DNA of 40,217 nt from contig DATIPA010000151.1 of the NCBI GenBank assembly GCA_035472475.1, positions 1 through 40,217 of the forward strand. The letters run 5' to 3'. The position numbers and the translations under genes are program-made. The notes under the pieces are model-generated. The model was not told the origin of the DNA, did no database searches, and worked only from the letters and a program-made list of their open reading frames with translations. Of the stretch, positions 25,391 through 34,130 are shown piece after piece (the stretch's first letter is position 1; the number at the start of each line of letters is the position of its first letter). This DNA comes from JAFAXD01 sp035472475 (lineage in GTDB: Bacteria; Pseudomonadota; Alphaproteobacteria; Rhizobiales; Xanthobacteraceae).

Positions 25391-25410
25391 AAAATCTACG
25401 AGGAGGAAAC

Positions 25411-26598
25411 ATGGGTTCCGGGGTTGCCGCCATGAGCCGCGCCATCGTGCTGCTGACCGTCGGTGCGTTGCTCTTCGCCGCGCTGCCGGCGCGCGCAGCC
25501 GACAAGCCGCCTCTCGTGCTCGCGAAGTCGGGATATCTGTACGCTGGCGGGCAAATCGACGAGGCAGCCGAAGGCCATCCGATGGTTGGGCACCTCTACG
25601 CCGAGTTCATGATCCCAGCCAAGGTCACGCATCCCTACCCCATCGTCATGGTCCCGGGCGGCAGCCAGACCGGCACCAACTTCACCGGCACAATAGCGGG
25701 CGACGAAGGGTGGGCGCAGTATTTTGCGCGGCGCGGCTATGCGGTCTACGTGGTCGATCAGGTGGCCCGCGGCCGTTCCGCCTATTGGGCGCCCGTCTAC
25801 GGCCCGCTCGCGCCCGCCAACCCGACTTTCATGGAACAGCGCTTCATCGCACCGGAGCGGTTCAAGCTCTGGCCACAGGCGCATCTGCATTCGCAGTTTC
25901 CCGGAGCCGGAACGCCGGGCGACCCCTATTTCCTTGCCTTCATGGCGACGCAATTTCCCTCGCTCGCCGACTTCGGCGTACAGCAGAAGGTCAACACCAG
26001 CGCGCTGGTGGCGCTGCTCGACAAGCTCGGCCCCGCGATCCTGCTGACTCACTCCCAGTCTGGCGCGTTCGGCTGGCCGGTTGCGGATCAGCGGCCCAAC
26101 CTGGTCAAGGCTATCGTTGCGATCGAGCCGAGCGGCCCGCCGATGCACGATATCGCTTTCGGACCCGCGCCCGACTGGTTCAAGGACGTCGAGCGCACCA
26201 AGGTGTCGGGGCTGGGCGATGTTCCGCTGACCTACGATCCGCCGCTCGCGCCGGGTGCTGCGCTTGACGTGGTGCGCCAGGACCAGCCCGACAAGCCTGA
26301 TTTCGTGCGCTGCTGGGCCCAAAAAGCCCCGGCCCGTCAACTGCCGAATCTGCGCAAAATCCCCGTACTAATCATCACCGCGGAGGCGTCTTATCATGCA
26401 CCCTACGATCACTGCACGGCGGCTTGGCTGAAAGACGCCGGGGTCCGTAACACGATGATCCGCCTCGCAGACGTGGGGATCCACGGCAACGGCCATATGA
26501 TGATGGTTGAGAAAAACAGCGACGCCATTGCCGCCGTGATCGCCAACTGGCTCGCAACCAACGCGCCAGCGAAGGAGCGTCAGTCGCAGGCGCGCTGA
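25411..26598 (+). CDS. Exported alpha/beta-fold hydrolase (esterase-like)
   Basis: 395 aa. A signal peptide (residues ~1-29, ending ALPARA) is followed by an alpha/beta hydrolase core: VMVPGGSQTGTNF (oxyanion region), GYAVYVVDQVARGRS and the nucleophile elbow LLTHSQSGAFG. Ser215 in THSQS is the likely nucleophile, with Thr and Ser replacing the usual flanking glycines of GxSxG. The His in GIHGNGHMMMVEKNS closes the triad. A strong GAGGAGG site lies 5 nt before ATG 25411. The family contains secreted esterases and amidases of unknown substrate. Its promoter would have to lie in or just after a truncated repeat, which is odd. It ends 25 nt before a convergent gene. Confidence 0.87.
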   Translation: MGSGVAAMSRAIVLLTVGALLFAALPARAADKPPLVLAKSGYLYAGGQIDEAAEGHPMVGHLYAEFMIPAKVTHPYPIVMVPGGSQTGTNFTGTIAGDEGWAQYFARRGYAVYVVDQVARGRSAYWAPVYGPLAPANPTFMEQRFIAPERFKLWPQAHLHSQFPGAGTPGDPYFLAFMATQFPSLADFGVQQKVNTSALVALLDKLGPAILLTHSQSGAFGWPVADQRPNLVKAIVAIEPSGPPMHDIAFGPAPDWFKDVERTKVSGLGDVPLTYDPPLAPGAALDVVRQDQPDKPDFVRCWAQKAPARQLPNLRKIPVLIITAEASYHAPYDHCTAAWLKDAGVRNTMIRLADVGIHGNGHMMMVEKNSDAIAAVIANWLATNAPAKERQSQAR

Positions 26599-26622
26599 CG
26601 CGGAGCGGCGCGTTGGTCTCGG

Positions 26623-28968
26623 CTACTCCGCGGCCTGCCGCCAGGGGGCGTCGTGTGCCTTCGGCTTCACTTTCAGACGCAACTCGGTGATCTCCTCGCG
26701 CTCGCGCTCGCTGTTGCGGAACAGCTGTTCGAGCCCCGCCAAATACTGCGGCGGGCAATGAATGGACTGCGCCCCGTACCAGGCCGCCGCCTGCATGGTG
26801 AAGGCCGGATCGACCAGGTGCGGCCGCGCCAGCGCGACGAGATCGGCACGCCCGGCCGCCACGATGGTGTTGACCTGATCGGCGCTGGTAATGGTGCCAA
26901 CGCACATGGTCGCAAGCCCTGCCTCGTTGCGGATCTGATCGGCAAACGGCGTTTGATACATGCGTCCATAGACCGGCTTGGCGTCGGGGGTAGTCTGGCC
27001 GGTGGACACGTCGATGAGATCGCAGCCCGCCTCCGCGAACATGCGCGCCACGACCACCGCATCGTCGCCGGTCAGGCCGCCATCGACCCAGTCGGTGGCT
27101 GAGATTCGCACCGACATCGGCTTCTCATCCGGCCACGCCGCGCGCATCGCGCGAAACACCTCGAGCGGAAAGCGCATGCGGTTGGCCAACGGCCCACCAT
27201 AGGCATCGGCGCGTTTGTTGGTGAGCGGCGAGATAAAGCTCGCCAGCAGGTAGCCGTGCGCGGCGTGCAGCTCCACCATGTCGAAGCCGGCTCGTAGCGC
27301 GCGTTTGGTCGCCGCCACGTAGTCGGCCACCACCTCGTCCATGTCGGCACGTGTCATTTCGCGCGGCACCTGGCTCTGTGGAAAATACGGAATGGGCGAC
27401 GGCGCGACGATCGGCCAAGCGCCCTGCTCGAGCGGCTCGTCGATTCCTTCCCACATCAGCTTGGTTGCACCTTTGCGACCGGCATGCCCAAGCTGCAGGC
27501 AGAATTTGGCACGCGAGTTCGCATGCACAAAGTCGACGATGCGTTTCCAGGCCGCCTCGTGAGCGTCCGAATACATGCCGGCGCAGCCGGGCGAGATGCG
27601 CGCATCGCGGGACACGTCGGTCATCTCGGTAAACAGCAGCCCGGCGCCGCCGATCGCGCGCGCGCCGTAATGCACGAGATGCCAATCGCCCGGCATGCCG
27701 TCGACCGCTGAATATTGGCACATCGGGGACACAACGACGCGGTTGTTGATGGTCATGCCGCGCAAACGAAACGGCTGGAACATCGGTGCCGTCGGATTCG
27801 TGACATCGACGTCGAACCCCTGGCTGCGGGCCTCGCGGGCGGCGACGCGGTCGATCTCGTCGACAAATTCCGACGCGCGCAGGCGAAGGTTGTCGTAAGT
27901 GATCGCCTTCGATCGTGTCATCAGGCCGAACGCGAAGCGCGAGGGGTCCATGTCCCAGAACCGGTCGATGTGCTCGAACCAGATCAGCGACACGTCAGCT
28001 GCGTGCTGCGTCTTTTCGACCTCCTCCCGGCGCGTCGTCTCAAAATGCGCCAGCGCTCTTGCGACGTCGCGGCCGCCGACAGCACGAAACGAATCAAACA
28101 GTGCGCCGGCATCCTCCATCGCGAGCTTGGTGCCCGATCCGATTGAGAAATGCGCGGTCGCCTTGGCGTCGCCCATTAAGACGATATTGTCCTTGACCCA
28201 GCGCTCGTTCGAGACGCGCGGGAAATTGCGCCACAGGGAACGGTTCAGCAGCAGGCGGTGTCCCTGCAGCTCCTTGGCGAATACGCCTTCGAGCAGCTGC
28301 GCGGATTGCGCTTCGTCGAGTTTGTCGAGACCGGCCTTGTGGAACGTGTCCGGCTGCACTTCCATGATCCACGTGGAACGGTTGGGTTCGTATTGATAGC
28401 AGTGCGCAATGAAGATGCCGTACTCGGTTTCCCGGAAGAAAAACGAAAACGCGTCGAATGAGCGCGTCGATCCCATCCAGGCAAACTTGTTGGGCCGAAA
28501 ATCAATCTCGGAACCAAAATGATCCTGATAGCGGTCCCGGATCGCGCTGTTGGCGCCATCGGCGGCGACGATCAGGTCTGCGTCGTGGTGAACGGCGAGA
28601 TCCGCCGGAACCTCGGTCTCGAAACGTAGCTCGACTCCCAGTCCGTGTGCGCGCGCCTGCAATAGTTTGAGCAACGTCATCCGCGAGCAGCCGCAGAAAC
28701 CATTGCCGCCAACGCGTTGCACCAGATCCTTGAAATGAATTTCAATGTCGTCCCAATAGGCGAAATTGTCAGTGATGGCGCGATAGCTCTCGCGGTCATA
28801 TCTTTCGAGGGTCGACAGCGTTTCGGCTGAAAAAACAACGCCGAAGCCGAACGTGTCATCGGCACGATTGCGCTCGAAGACCGTGATCTGGTTCTCCGGC
28901 CAGGCATGCTTCATCAGAATTGCGAAATAGAGTCCGGCCGGGCCACCGCCGACGACGTGGATCTTCAT
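26623..28968 (-). CDS. 2-Aminobenzoyl-CoA monooxygenase/reductase-like (salicylyl-CoA 5-hydroxylase/OYE fusion), copy 1
   Basis: 781 aa fusion. Residues 1-~390 are a class A flavin monooxygenase: GGGPAG (7-12), VAADGANS (134-141) and MGDAKATAHFSIGSGTKLAMED (265-286). From about residue 396 an Old-Yellow-Enzyme-type domain follows: PFRLRGMTINNRVVVSPMCQY, then LHAAHGYLLASFISPLTNKR with the paired His residues that hold the substrate. This architecture is that of Azoarcus evansii 2-aminobenzoyl-CoA monooxygenase/reductase and of SdgC-like salicylyl-CoA 5-hydroxylase. The former hydroxylates the CoA-activated ring and then reduces it, so no ring-cleaving dioxygenase is needed. ATG 28968 has GGAGG 6 nt upstream. 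It diverges from the operon at 29138. A second copy begins beyond the right edge. Anthranilyl-CoA versus salicylyl-CoA use is decided only by context. Confidence 0.9.
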   Translation of the reverse strand: MKIHVVGGGPAGLYFAILMKHAWPENQITVFERNRADDTFGFGVVFSAETLSTLERYDRESYRAITDNFAYWDDIEIHFKDLVQRVGGNGFCGCSRMTLLKLLQARAHGLGVELRFETEVPADLAVHHDADLIVAADGANSAIRDRYQDHFGSEIDFRPNKFAWMGSTRSFDAFSFFFRETEYGIFIAHCYQYEPNRSTWIMEVQPDTFHKAGLDKLDEAQSAQLLEGVFAKELQGHRLLLNRSLWRNFPRVSNERWVKDNIVLMGDAKATAHFSIGSGTKLAMEDAGALFDSFRAVGGRDVARALAHFETTRREEVEKTQHAADVSLIWFEHIDRFWDMDPSRFAFGLMTRSKAITYDNLRLRASEFVDEIDRVAAREARSQGFDVDVTNPTAPMFQPFRLRGMTINNRVVVSPMCQYSAVDGMPGDWHLVHYGARAIGGAGLLFTEMTDVSRDARISPGCAGMYSDAHEAAWKRIVDFVHANSRAKFCLQLGHAGRKGATKLMWEGIDEPLEQGAWPIVAPSPIPYFPQSQVPREMTRADMDEVVADYVAATKRALRAGFDMVELHAAHGYLLASFISPLTNKRADAYGGPLANRMRFPLEVFRAMRAAWPDEKPMSVRISATDWVDGGLTGDDAVVVARMFAEAGCDLIDVSTGQTTPDAKPVYGRMYQTPFADQIRNEAGLATMCVGTITSADQVNTIVAAGRADLVALARPHLVDPAFTMQAAAWYGAQSIHCPPQYLAGLEQLFRNSEREREEITELRLKVKPKAHDAPWRQAAE

Positions 28969-29043
28969 GACATGCCTCCGCTGGCCGCGCGCCCTGGCGA
29001 CACGTTGAGAGCGCTTCCCTCGCGCGCCTTCAGCCAACCTTCA

Positions 29044-29076
29044 AAATATTTTAAGCTTAAAGTATTTCGGTTACAA
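29044..29076 (-). promoter_or_regulatory. Promoter with operator 1 for the fused hydroxylase gene
   Basis: An imperfect 24-nt palindrome (29044-29067, core TTAAGCTTAA, one mismatched pair) overlaps a good leftward sigma-70 promoter. Read on the minus strand this is TTGTAA (29071-29076), 17 nt, TAAAAT (29048-29053). The palindrome fills the -10/-35 spacer, a classic repressor position. Size and symmetry suit a MarR dimer, and a MarR gene lies in the divergent operon. Promoter boxes were assigned by eye. Confidence 0.65.
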
Positions 29077-29089
29077 TGCGTCCGGCTCC

Positions 29090-29118
29090 TTGAAGTGAAA
29101 AAACTTTAAACTTAAAGT
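29090..29118 (+). promoter_or_regulatory. Promoter with operator 2 for the anthranilyl-CoA operon
   Basis: A second palindrome, ACTTTAA (29103-29109) and TTAAAGT (29112-29118), shares CTTAAAGTATTTC with site 1, 55 nt away centre to centre. It overlaps the candidate -10 (TAAAGT, 29113-29118) of a rightward promoter whose -35 would be TTGAAG (29090-29095), spacing 17. This would allow one MarR protein to control both directions. The -10 box is weaker than that of the leftward promoter. Confidence 0.6.
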
Positions 29119-29137
29119 ATTTCCGGGTCGCAGAGGC

Positions 29138-29908
29138 GTGACAGAATTGGCGGCGCTGGCAGGTCATCATGCCCTGGTTACGGGCGGCGGTCGAGGCATC
29201 GGCCGCGCGACGGCGCGCGCGCTCACGCAGGCTGGCGCCGCCGTGACGATTGTGGGCCGCACCGAGGCGAGCCTGAAGGACGCGGTCGCGCGCGGCGACG
29301 CGGGCGGCTACGCAGTCGCTGATGTGACCGACGCGCAGTCGATCAATCGCGCAGTGGCGGGCGCCGGCACGGCGCGCGGCCCCGTCACCATCCTGGTGGC
29401 GAACGCCGGCGGCGCCGCCAGCGCGCCATTTGCCAAATCAAGTCCGGACCTGTTCCGCAGCATGTTCGAACTCAACACCATCGGCGCGGTGCACGCGATC
29501 CAGGCGGTGCTCGGCGACATGATCGCGCGCGGTTTCGGCCGGATCGTCGCGGTCGCCTCAACCGCCGGGCTCAAGGGCTACGGCTACGTCTCCGCATATT
29601 GTGCCGCCAAACACGCAGTCGTCGGCCTCGTGCGCGCGCTTGCCGCCGAAACCACCAAGACCGGAGTCACCGTCAACGCGGTATGTCCGGGATATACCGA
29701 CACCGAACTCGTCGACGATAGCCTGCAACGAATCGTGCAGGCAACCGGACGATCGCGCGAGGACGCTCTCGCAGGATTGCTCAAGGGCAGTCCGCTTGGA
29801 CGCCTGATCAAGCCTGAAGAAGTCGCGGCCGCCGTACTGTTCCTGTGCCTGCCAGAAGCCGCCGGCATCACCGGCGCGGCGTTGCCGATTGCCGGGGGAG
29901 AAATTTGA
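29138..29908 (+). CDS. SDR-family dehydrogenase of the anthranilyl-CoA operon
   Basis: 256 aa. Complete classical SDR: VTGGGRGIGRATA, VANAGG, VAVASTAGL with the catalytic Ser, GYVSAYCAAKHA (Tyr-x-x-x-Lys) and a C-terminal TGAALPIAGGEI. It is first in a six-gene rightward operon and probably acts as a 3-hydroxyacyl-CoA-type dehydrogenase in the beta-oxidation-like breakdown of the reduced ring (inference from order). It starts with GTG at 29138, with AGAGG very close upstream. The gene ends 4 nt before the MarR start, indicating coupled translation. Confidence 0.9.
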   Translation: MTELAALAGHHALVTGGGRGIGRATARALTQAGAAVTIVGRTEASLKDAVARGDAGGYAVADVTDAQSINRAVAGAGTARGPVTILVANAGGAASAPFAKSSPDLFRSMFELNTIGAVHAIQAVLGDMIARGFGRIVAVASTAGLKGYGYVSAYCAAKHAVVGLVRALAAETTKTGVTVNAVCPGYTDTELVDDSLQRIVQATGRSREDALAGLLKGSPLGRLIKPEEVAAAVLFLCLPEAAGITGAALPIAGGEI

Positions 29909-29912
29909 CGTG

Positions 29913-30428
29913 ATGGAAGACACCGTTGCGGTTCCGCTGGACGCCGAAACCAAGGTCGCAGAACGCCCGGGCGACCATCAGGCAGAACTGCGCTTGTGGC
30001 TGCGGCTGCTGACCTGCACCAACATGATCGAGGGCGAGATCCGTCGCCGTCTGCGTGACACGTTTCATGTCACCCTGCCCCGCTTCGATCTGATGGCCCA
30101 GCTCGACAAGAATCCCGGCGGCATGACGCTCGGCGAACTGTCGTCGCGGATGATGGTCTCGAACGGGAATGTCACCGGCTTGGTCGAGCGGTTGTTGGCG
30201 CAAGGCTTGCTCGACCGCCGGCCCTCGCCGAGCGATCGCCGCGCGCAGTTGGTGAGCCTGAGCAGCGAAGGCCGGCGCGCGTTCAGAGCAATGGCACGTA
30301 CCCACGAGAACTGGATCGCCGATATTTTTGCCGGGCTCAGTCCGGGCGACATCGACGACATGATGCGGCTGCTGGGCAAGACCAAGGCCTCGACCGCACG
30401 GATGGTCGCCGGCAAGGATGCGCCATGA
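29913..30428 (+). CDS. MarR-family regulator of the anthranilyl-CoA operon
   Basis: 171 aa. A helical dimerisation region (LRLWLRLLTCTNMIEGEIRRRLRDTF) is followed by the wHTH: MTLGELSSRMMVSNGNVTGLVERLLAQGLL, wing SPSDRRAQLVSLSSEGRRAF. This subtype commonly sits inside aromatic-CoA degradation operons and is usually released by an aryl-CoA ligand. The start is ATG 29913, or GTG 29910 which lies closer to GGGGGAG. It overlaps the hydratase gene by 4 nt (ATGA). The paired palindromes upstream of the operon are the natural binding sites, giving negative autoregulation (inference). Confidence 0.9.
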   Translation: MEDTVAVPLDAETKVAERPGDHQAELRLWLRLLTCTNMIEGEIRRRLRDTFHVTLPRFDLMAQLDKNPGGMTLGELSSRMMVSNGNVTGLVERLLAQGLLDRRPSPSDRRAQLVSLSSEGRRAFRAMARTHENWIADIFAGLSPGDIDDMMRLLGKTKASTARMVAGKDAP

Positions 30429-31258
30429 TCGCCGCCAATCCGGTCACCTTACCGCTGCCGACCTATAAGGCGACGCATGTGCGCTTTGAGGTCGACCGCA
30501 AAGTGGCAACGTTGACGCTCGACCGGCCGGACAAGAAAAATCCGCTGACGTTTGAGAGCTACGCCGAGATCGTCGGCATCTTCCGGGCGGCGGCACACGA
30601 TAAGGAAGTCAAGGCGATCGTTGTAACCGGCGCCGGCGGCAATTTCTCCTCGGGCGGTGACGTGTTTGAAATCATCGGGCCGCTGATCGCGATGACAACC
30701 GCGGAGCTGCTCCAGTTCACCACCATGACCGGCAACGTGGTCAAGGCGATGCGCGGCTGCCCGCAGCCGATCATCGCCGCAATCGACGGGGTGTGCGCTG
30801 GCGCCGGGGCAATCATCGCCATGGCGTCCGACCTGCGGATCGGCACCCCGAATGCCAAGGTGACGTTCCTGTTCAATCGGGTTGGGCTTGCCGGCTGCGA
30901 CATGGGGGCGTGTGCGATCCTGCCGCGCATCATCGGCCAAGGGCGCGCCGCGGAACTTCTCTTCACCGGCCGTGTGCTGGGCGGCGAGGAAGCGCACCGT
31001 TGGGGCTTCTTCAACCGGCTCTCGGCACCAGACGCGGTGCTCGCCGACGCACGGACGCTCGCCGCGGAGATCGCCGCCGGTCCGACTTTTGCCAACGGCA
31101 TGACCAAGCGCATGCTGGAGATGGAGTGGGCGATGTCGGTCGAAAGCGCGGTTGAGGCCGAGGCGGTGGCGCAGGCGCTGTGCATGAAAACCGAGGATTT
31201 TGCGCGCGCGTATCACGCCTTCGCCGCCAAGCAGAAACCCGTGTTCGAGGGCAATTGA
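30425..31258 (+). CDS. Enoyl-CoA hydratase/isomerase family protein
   Basis: 277 aa crotonase fold. CoA/oxyanion-hole motifs are seen at AIVVTGAGGNFSSGGDVFEI and IAAIDGVCAGAGAIIAMASDLRIG; a Gly/Glu-type catalytic region follows in VGLAGCDMGACAILPRIIG. It lacks the usual paired Glu of classical hydratases at the second site (GLAGCDMGA instead of an E-containing loop), so isomerase or ring-hydrolase activity is possible. In A. evansii-type clusters such proteins act on the dearomatised CoA ring product. Overlaps MarR by 4 nt; the next gene starts 1 nt after its stop. Confidence 0.88.
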   Translation: MIAANPVTLPLPTYKATHVRFEVDRKVATLTLDRPDKKNPLTFESYAEIVGIFRAAAHDKEVKAIVVTGAGGNFSSGGDVFEIIGPLIAMTTAELLQFTTMTGNVVKAMRGCPQPIIAAIDGVCAGAGAIIAMASDLRIGTPNAKVTFLFNRVGLAGCDMGACAILPRIIGQGRAAELLFTGRVLGGEEAHRWGFFNRLSAPDAVLADARTLAAEIAAGPTFANGMTKRMLEMEWAMSVESAVEAEAVAQALCMKTEDFARAYHAFAAKQKPVFEGN

Positions 31259-31259
31259 T

Positions 31260-32447
31260 ATGCTCGGCGACACCCTCGACTGGCCCTGGTTCGCTGACGA
31301 TCACCGCCGCTACGCGATAAAGCTTGCACGCTGGGCGGAACAAAACCTCGCCCACCTGCCGCATGACAACGTCGATCAGGCCTGCCGGACTCGCGTCCGG
31401 CTCCTGGGCGAGGCCGGCTTCCTGAAAGCGGCGGTGCCCAAGCCTTACGGCGGCCTCTACGACGCGCTCGATGTGCGTACGCTTTGTCTAAGCCGCGACA
31501 TTCTCGGCTTCCACGACGGGCTTGCCGATTTCGTCTTCGCAATGCAGGGGCTTGGGACCGGCGCCATCACCCTGTTTGGATCCGACGCACTCAAGGAGCG
31601 CTACCTGCGCGCGGTCGCGGCCGGCAAGGCGATCGCGGCATTCGCACTTTCTGAGCCGGAAGCGGGTTCCGATGTCGCGGCACTCGCTATGACCGCACGC
31701 CCTGACGGAAACGGTCACGTCCGGCTCGACGGTTGCAAGACCTTCATTTCGAACGGCGGGATCGCGGATTTCTACGTGGTGTTCGCGCGCACTGGTGAGG
31801 GCCCCGGAGCCAAGGGATTGTCCGCCTTCGTGGTGGATGCGGGAACTCCCGGCTTCTCGATCGCAGAGCGCATCGAGGTGATTGCGCCGCACCCGCTCGC
31901 GACCCTCGCGTTCGAGGGCGCGCGAGTGCCGGTGGAGAACCGCCTGGGACAGCCTGGCGAAGGCTTCAAGGTTGCGATGGCGACGCTTGATATCTTCCGC
32001 TCGACCGTGGGCGCGGCGGCGCTCGGTTTTGCGCGCCGGGCACTCGCCGAAACCGTTGCGCGCGCCACGACACGAAAACTGTTCGGCGCACCGCTCGCGG
32101 AGCTGCAACTGTCGCAGGCCGCCATCGCCGACAGCGCGACCGAGGTCGATGCCGCGGCGCTGCTGGTTTACCGCGCGGCTTGGACCAAGGACTCCGGTGC
32201 GGGCCGGGTCACGCGCGAGGCCGCGATGGCCAAGATGTTCGCGACCGAAGCGGCCCAGCGGGTGATCGATCGCGCGGTCCAGATGTTCGGTGGACTGGGC
32301 GTGACCAAGGGCGTGAAGGTCGAAGAACTTTACCGCGAGATCCGTGCGTTGCGGATCTACGAGGGCGCCACCGAGGTGCAGAAGCTTGTGATCGCCCGCG
32401 AAACACTTAAACAGCATTCGGCGAAACCGGCGCTCGCCGCGGAGTAA
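31260..32447 (+). CDS. Acyl-CoA dehydrogenase of the anthranilyl-CoA operon
   Basis: 395 aa. Motifs include AGFLKAAVPKPYGGLYDA, AFALSEPEAGSDVAALAM, FISNGGIADFYVVFA, MFGGLGVTKG and RIYEGATEVQKLVIAR. The Glu of YEGATE is the usual position of the catalytic base. It introduces a C2-C3 double bond and feeds electrons to ETF. It starts 1 nt after the hydratase stop and ends 14 nt before the ligase, so it belongs firmly to the operon. The longer upstream frame lies inside the hydratase gene and is not used. It is more compact than, and distinct from, the ACAD10/11-type enzyme at 22381. Confidence 0.92.
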   Translation: MLGDTLDWPWFADDHRRYAIKLARWAEQNLAHLPHDNVDQACRTRVRLLGEAGFLKAAVPKPYGGLYDALDVRTLCLSRDILGFHDGLADFVFAMQGLGTGAITLFGSDALKERYLRAVAAGKAIAAFALSEPEAGSDVAALAMTARPDGNGHVRLDGCKTFISNGGIADFYVVFARTGEGPGAKGLSAFVVDAGTPGFSIAERIEVIAPHPLATLAFEGARVPVENRLGQPGEGFKVAMATLDIFRSTVGAAALGFARRALAETVARATTRKLFGAPLAELQLSQAAIADSATEVDAAALLVYRAAWTKDSGAGRVTREAAMAKMFATEAAQRVIDRAVQMFGGLGVTKGVKVEELYREIRALRIYEGATEVQKLVIARETLKQHSAKPALAAE

Positions 32448-32461
32448 TTCTGGAGCCAACC

Positions 32462-34108
32462 ATGACCATATCCGGCCATGTCGACAGTTTCACCCGAGAC
32501 CATCTTCCGCCGCAGGAGGAGATGCCGGAGTTTCGCTTCGCTCAGGCGGACCTGAACTATCTCGAGCGGCTCAACTGTGTTGCCGAATTGCTCGATCGCT
32601 GGGTGGCGGCGGGCAAAGGCGATCAACCCTGCCTGGTCACGCCGAGCGAGACGCTGACCTACGCAAGCCTGCAGGAACGCGTCAATCGCATGGCCAACGT
32701 GCTCACGCGCGATCTCGGATTGGTGACGGGCAACCGGGTCCTGCTGCGTGGACCCAACAACGCCATGATGGCGGCAGCTTGGCTCGCGGTCATCAAGGCG
32801 GGTGGGGTCACGGTCGCGACCATGCCGCTGCTGCGTGCGAGGGAACTCGCCTACCCGATCCGCAAGGCGAAAATCGCGCTGGCGCTTTGCGACGCCCGCC
32901 TGGGCGAGGATCTGGAGAAAGCGAAGGAACAGTCAACCGATCTCGAACGGATCGTCTACTGGGGCAGCGATCGTGCCGATGACCTGACGAGGCTGATGTC
33001 CAAGCCCGGCTACGAGCATTTCGGCGCGGCCGAAACCGCAGCCGACGACGTTTGCCTGATCGCGTTCACGTCCGGGACGACAGGCGAACCGAAAGGCACG
33101 ATGCATTTCCACCGAGACATGCTGGCCACCTGCGACAGCTATGGCCGCAACGTGCTGCGGCCGGCAGCGTCCGACCGTTTCATCGGATCGGCGCCGCTCG
33201 CGTTCACGTATGGGCTGGGCGGCCATTTGCTGTTCCCGATGCGCGTCGGCGCTTCGTCGATCCTGATCGAACGCGCCCCGCCCGACGAGTTGTTCGCCGC
33301 CGTCGGAACCTATCGCGCCACGATCTGTTTCACCGCACCGACCGCTTATCGCGCAATCCTGCCAAAACTTGCGTCGCATGATATCTCTTCGTTGAAGAAA
33401 TGCGTGTCGGCCGGCGAGACTTTGCCGAAGGCAACGTTCGAAGCCTTTTACAAGGCAACGGGACTCCGGATCATGGACGGCCTCGGCTCGACCGAGATGC
33501 TTCACATTTTCATCGGCTCACCCGCCGAAGAGATGCACGCGGGAGCCACCGGGCGCGTCGTTCCCGGCTACGAGGCGCGCGTGGTCGACGAAGCCGGCCG
33601 CGAGCTGCCGCCGGGCACCGTCGGCCGCCTTTCGGTGCGCGGGCCGACAGGCTGCCGCTATCTCGCTGACGCACGGCAACGCAAGTATGTCGAAGGCGGC
33701 TGGAACATGCCGGGCGACACCTACATGATGGATACCGCCGGCTACTTCTATTATCAGGCGCGTTCCGATGACATGATCATCTCAGCCGGCTACAACATCG
33801 CGGGGCCAGAGGTCGAGGCGGCCCTGCACACCCACCCCGCGGTCGCCGAGTGCGGCGTTGTCGGTGCGCCGGATCCGGATCGCGGCATGATCGTTAAGGC
33901 CTACGTGGTGCTGCGGCCGGATCGCGCAGGCGACGCTGCGCTGACCAAACTCTTGCAGGACTACGTGAAGCAGCAGATCGCGCCATTCAAATACCCGCGC
34001 GCGATCGAATACGTCACCGAGCTCCCGAAGACGCCAACCGGCAAGCTGCAGCGCTTCGAGCTTCGGCGCATGGCCGCAGCCTCAGCCGGTCAGAAACTCG
34101 CCTCCTAG
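32462..34108 (+). CDS. Benzoate/2-aminobenzoate-CoA ligase family enzyme
   Basis: 548 aa ANL-superfamily acyl-CoA synthetase. Core motifs: FTSGTTGEPKGTMHFHRDM (P-loop), GLGSTEMLHIFIG (A5), MPGDTYMMDTAGYFYYQARSDDMI (A7/A8 hinge) and the C-terminal PKTPTGKLQRF lysine that adenylates the acid. The FHRDM region and the YQARSDDMIISAGYNIAGPEVE block are typical of benzoate-CoA and 2-aminobenzoate-CoA ligases. It activates an aryl acid with ATP and CoA, the entry step of the pathway. The context (fused monooxygenase/reductase plus RidA-like protein) argues for anthranilate over benzoate, since no BoxABC or Bcr genes are present. GGAG precedes ATG 32462. Confidence 0.88.
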   Translation: MTISGHVDSFTRDHLPPQEEMPEFRFAQADLNYLERLNCVAELLDRWVAAGKGDQPCLVTPSETLTYASLQERVNRMANVLTRDLGLVTGNRVLLRGPNNAMMAAAWLAVIKAGGVTVATMPLLRARELAYPIRKAKIALALCDARLGEDLEKAKEQSTDLERIVYWGSDRADDLTRLMSKPGYEHFGAAETAADDVCLIAFTSGTTGEPKGTMHFHRDMLATCDSYGRNVLRPAASDRFIGSAPLAFTYGLGGHLLFPMRVGASSILIERAPPDELFAAVGTYRATICFTAPTAYRAILPKLASHDISSLKKCVSAGETLPKATFEAFYKATGLRIMDGLGSTEMLHIFIGSPAEEMHAGATGRVVPGYEARVVDEAGRELPPGTVGRLSVRGPTGCRYLADARQRKYVEGGWNMPGDTYMMDTAGYFYYQARSDDMIISAGYNIAGPEVEAALHTHPAVAECGVVGAPDPDRGMIVKAYVVLRPDRAGDAALTKLLQDYVKQQIAPFKYPRAIEYVTELPKTPTGKLQRFELRRMAAASAGQKLAS

Positions 34109-34130
34109 CCCAATCCAGCTGGAACTGCAC

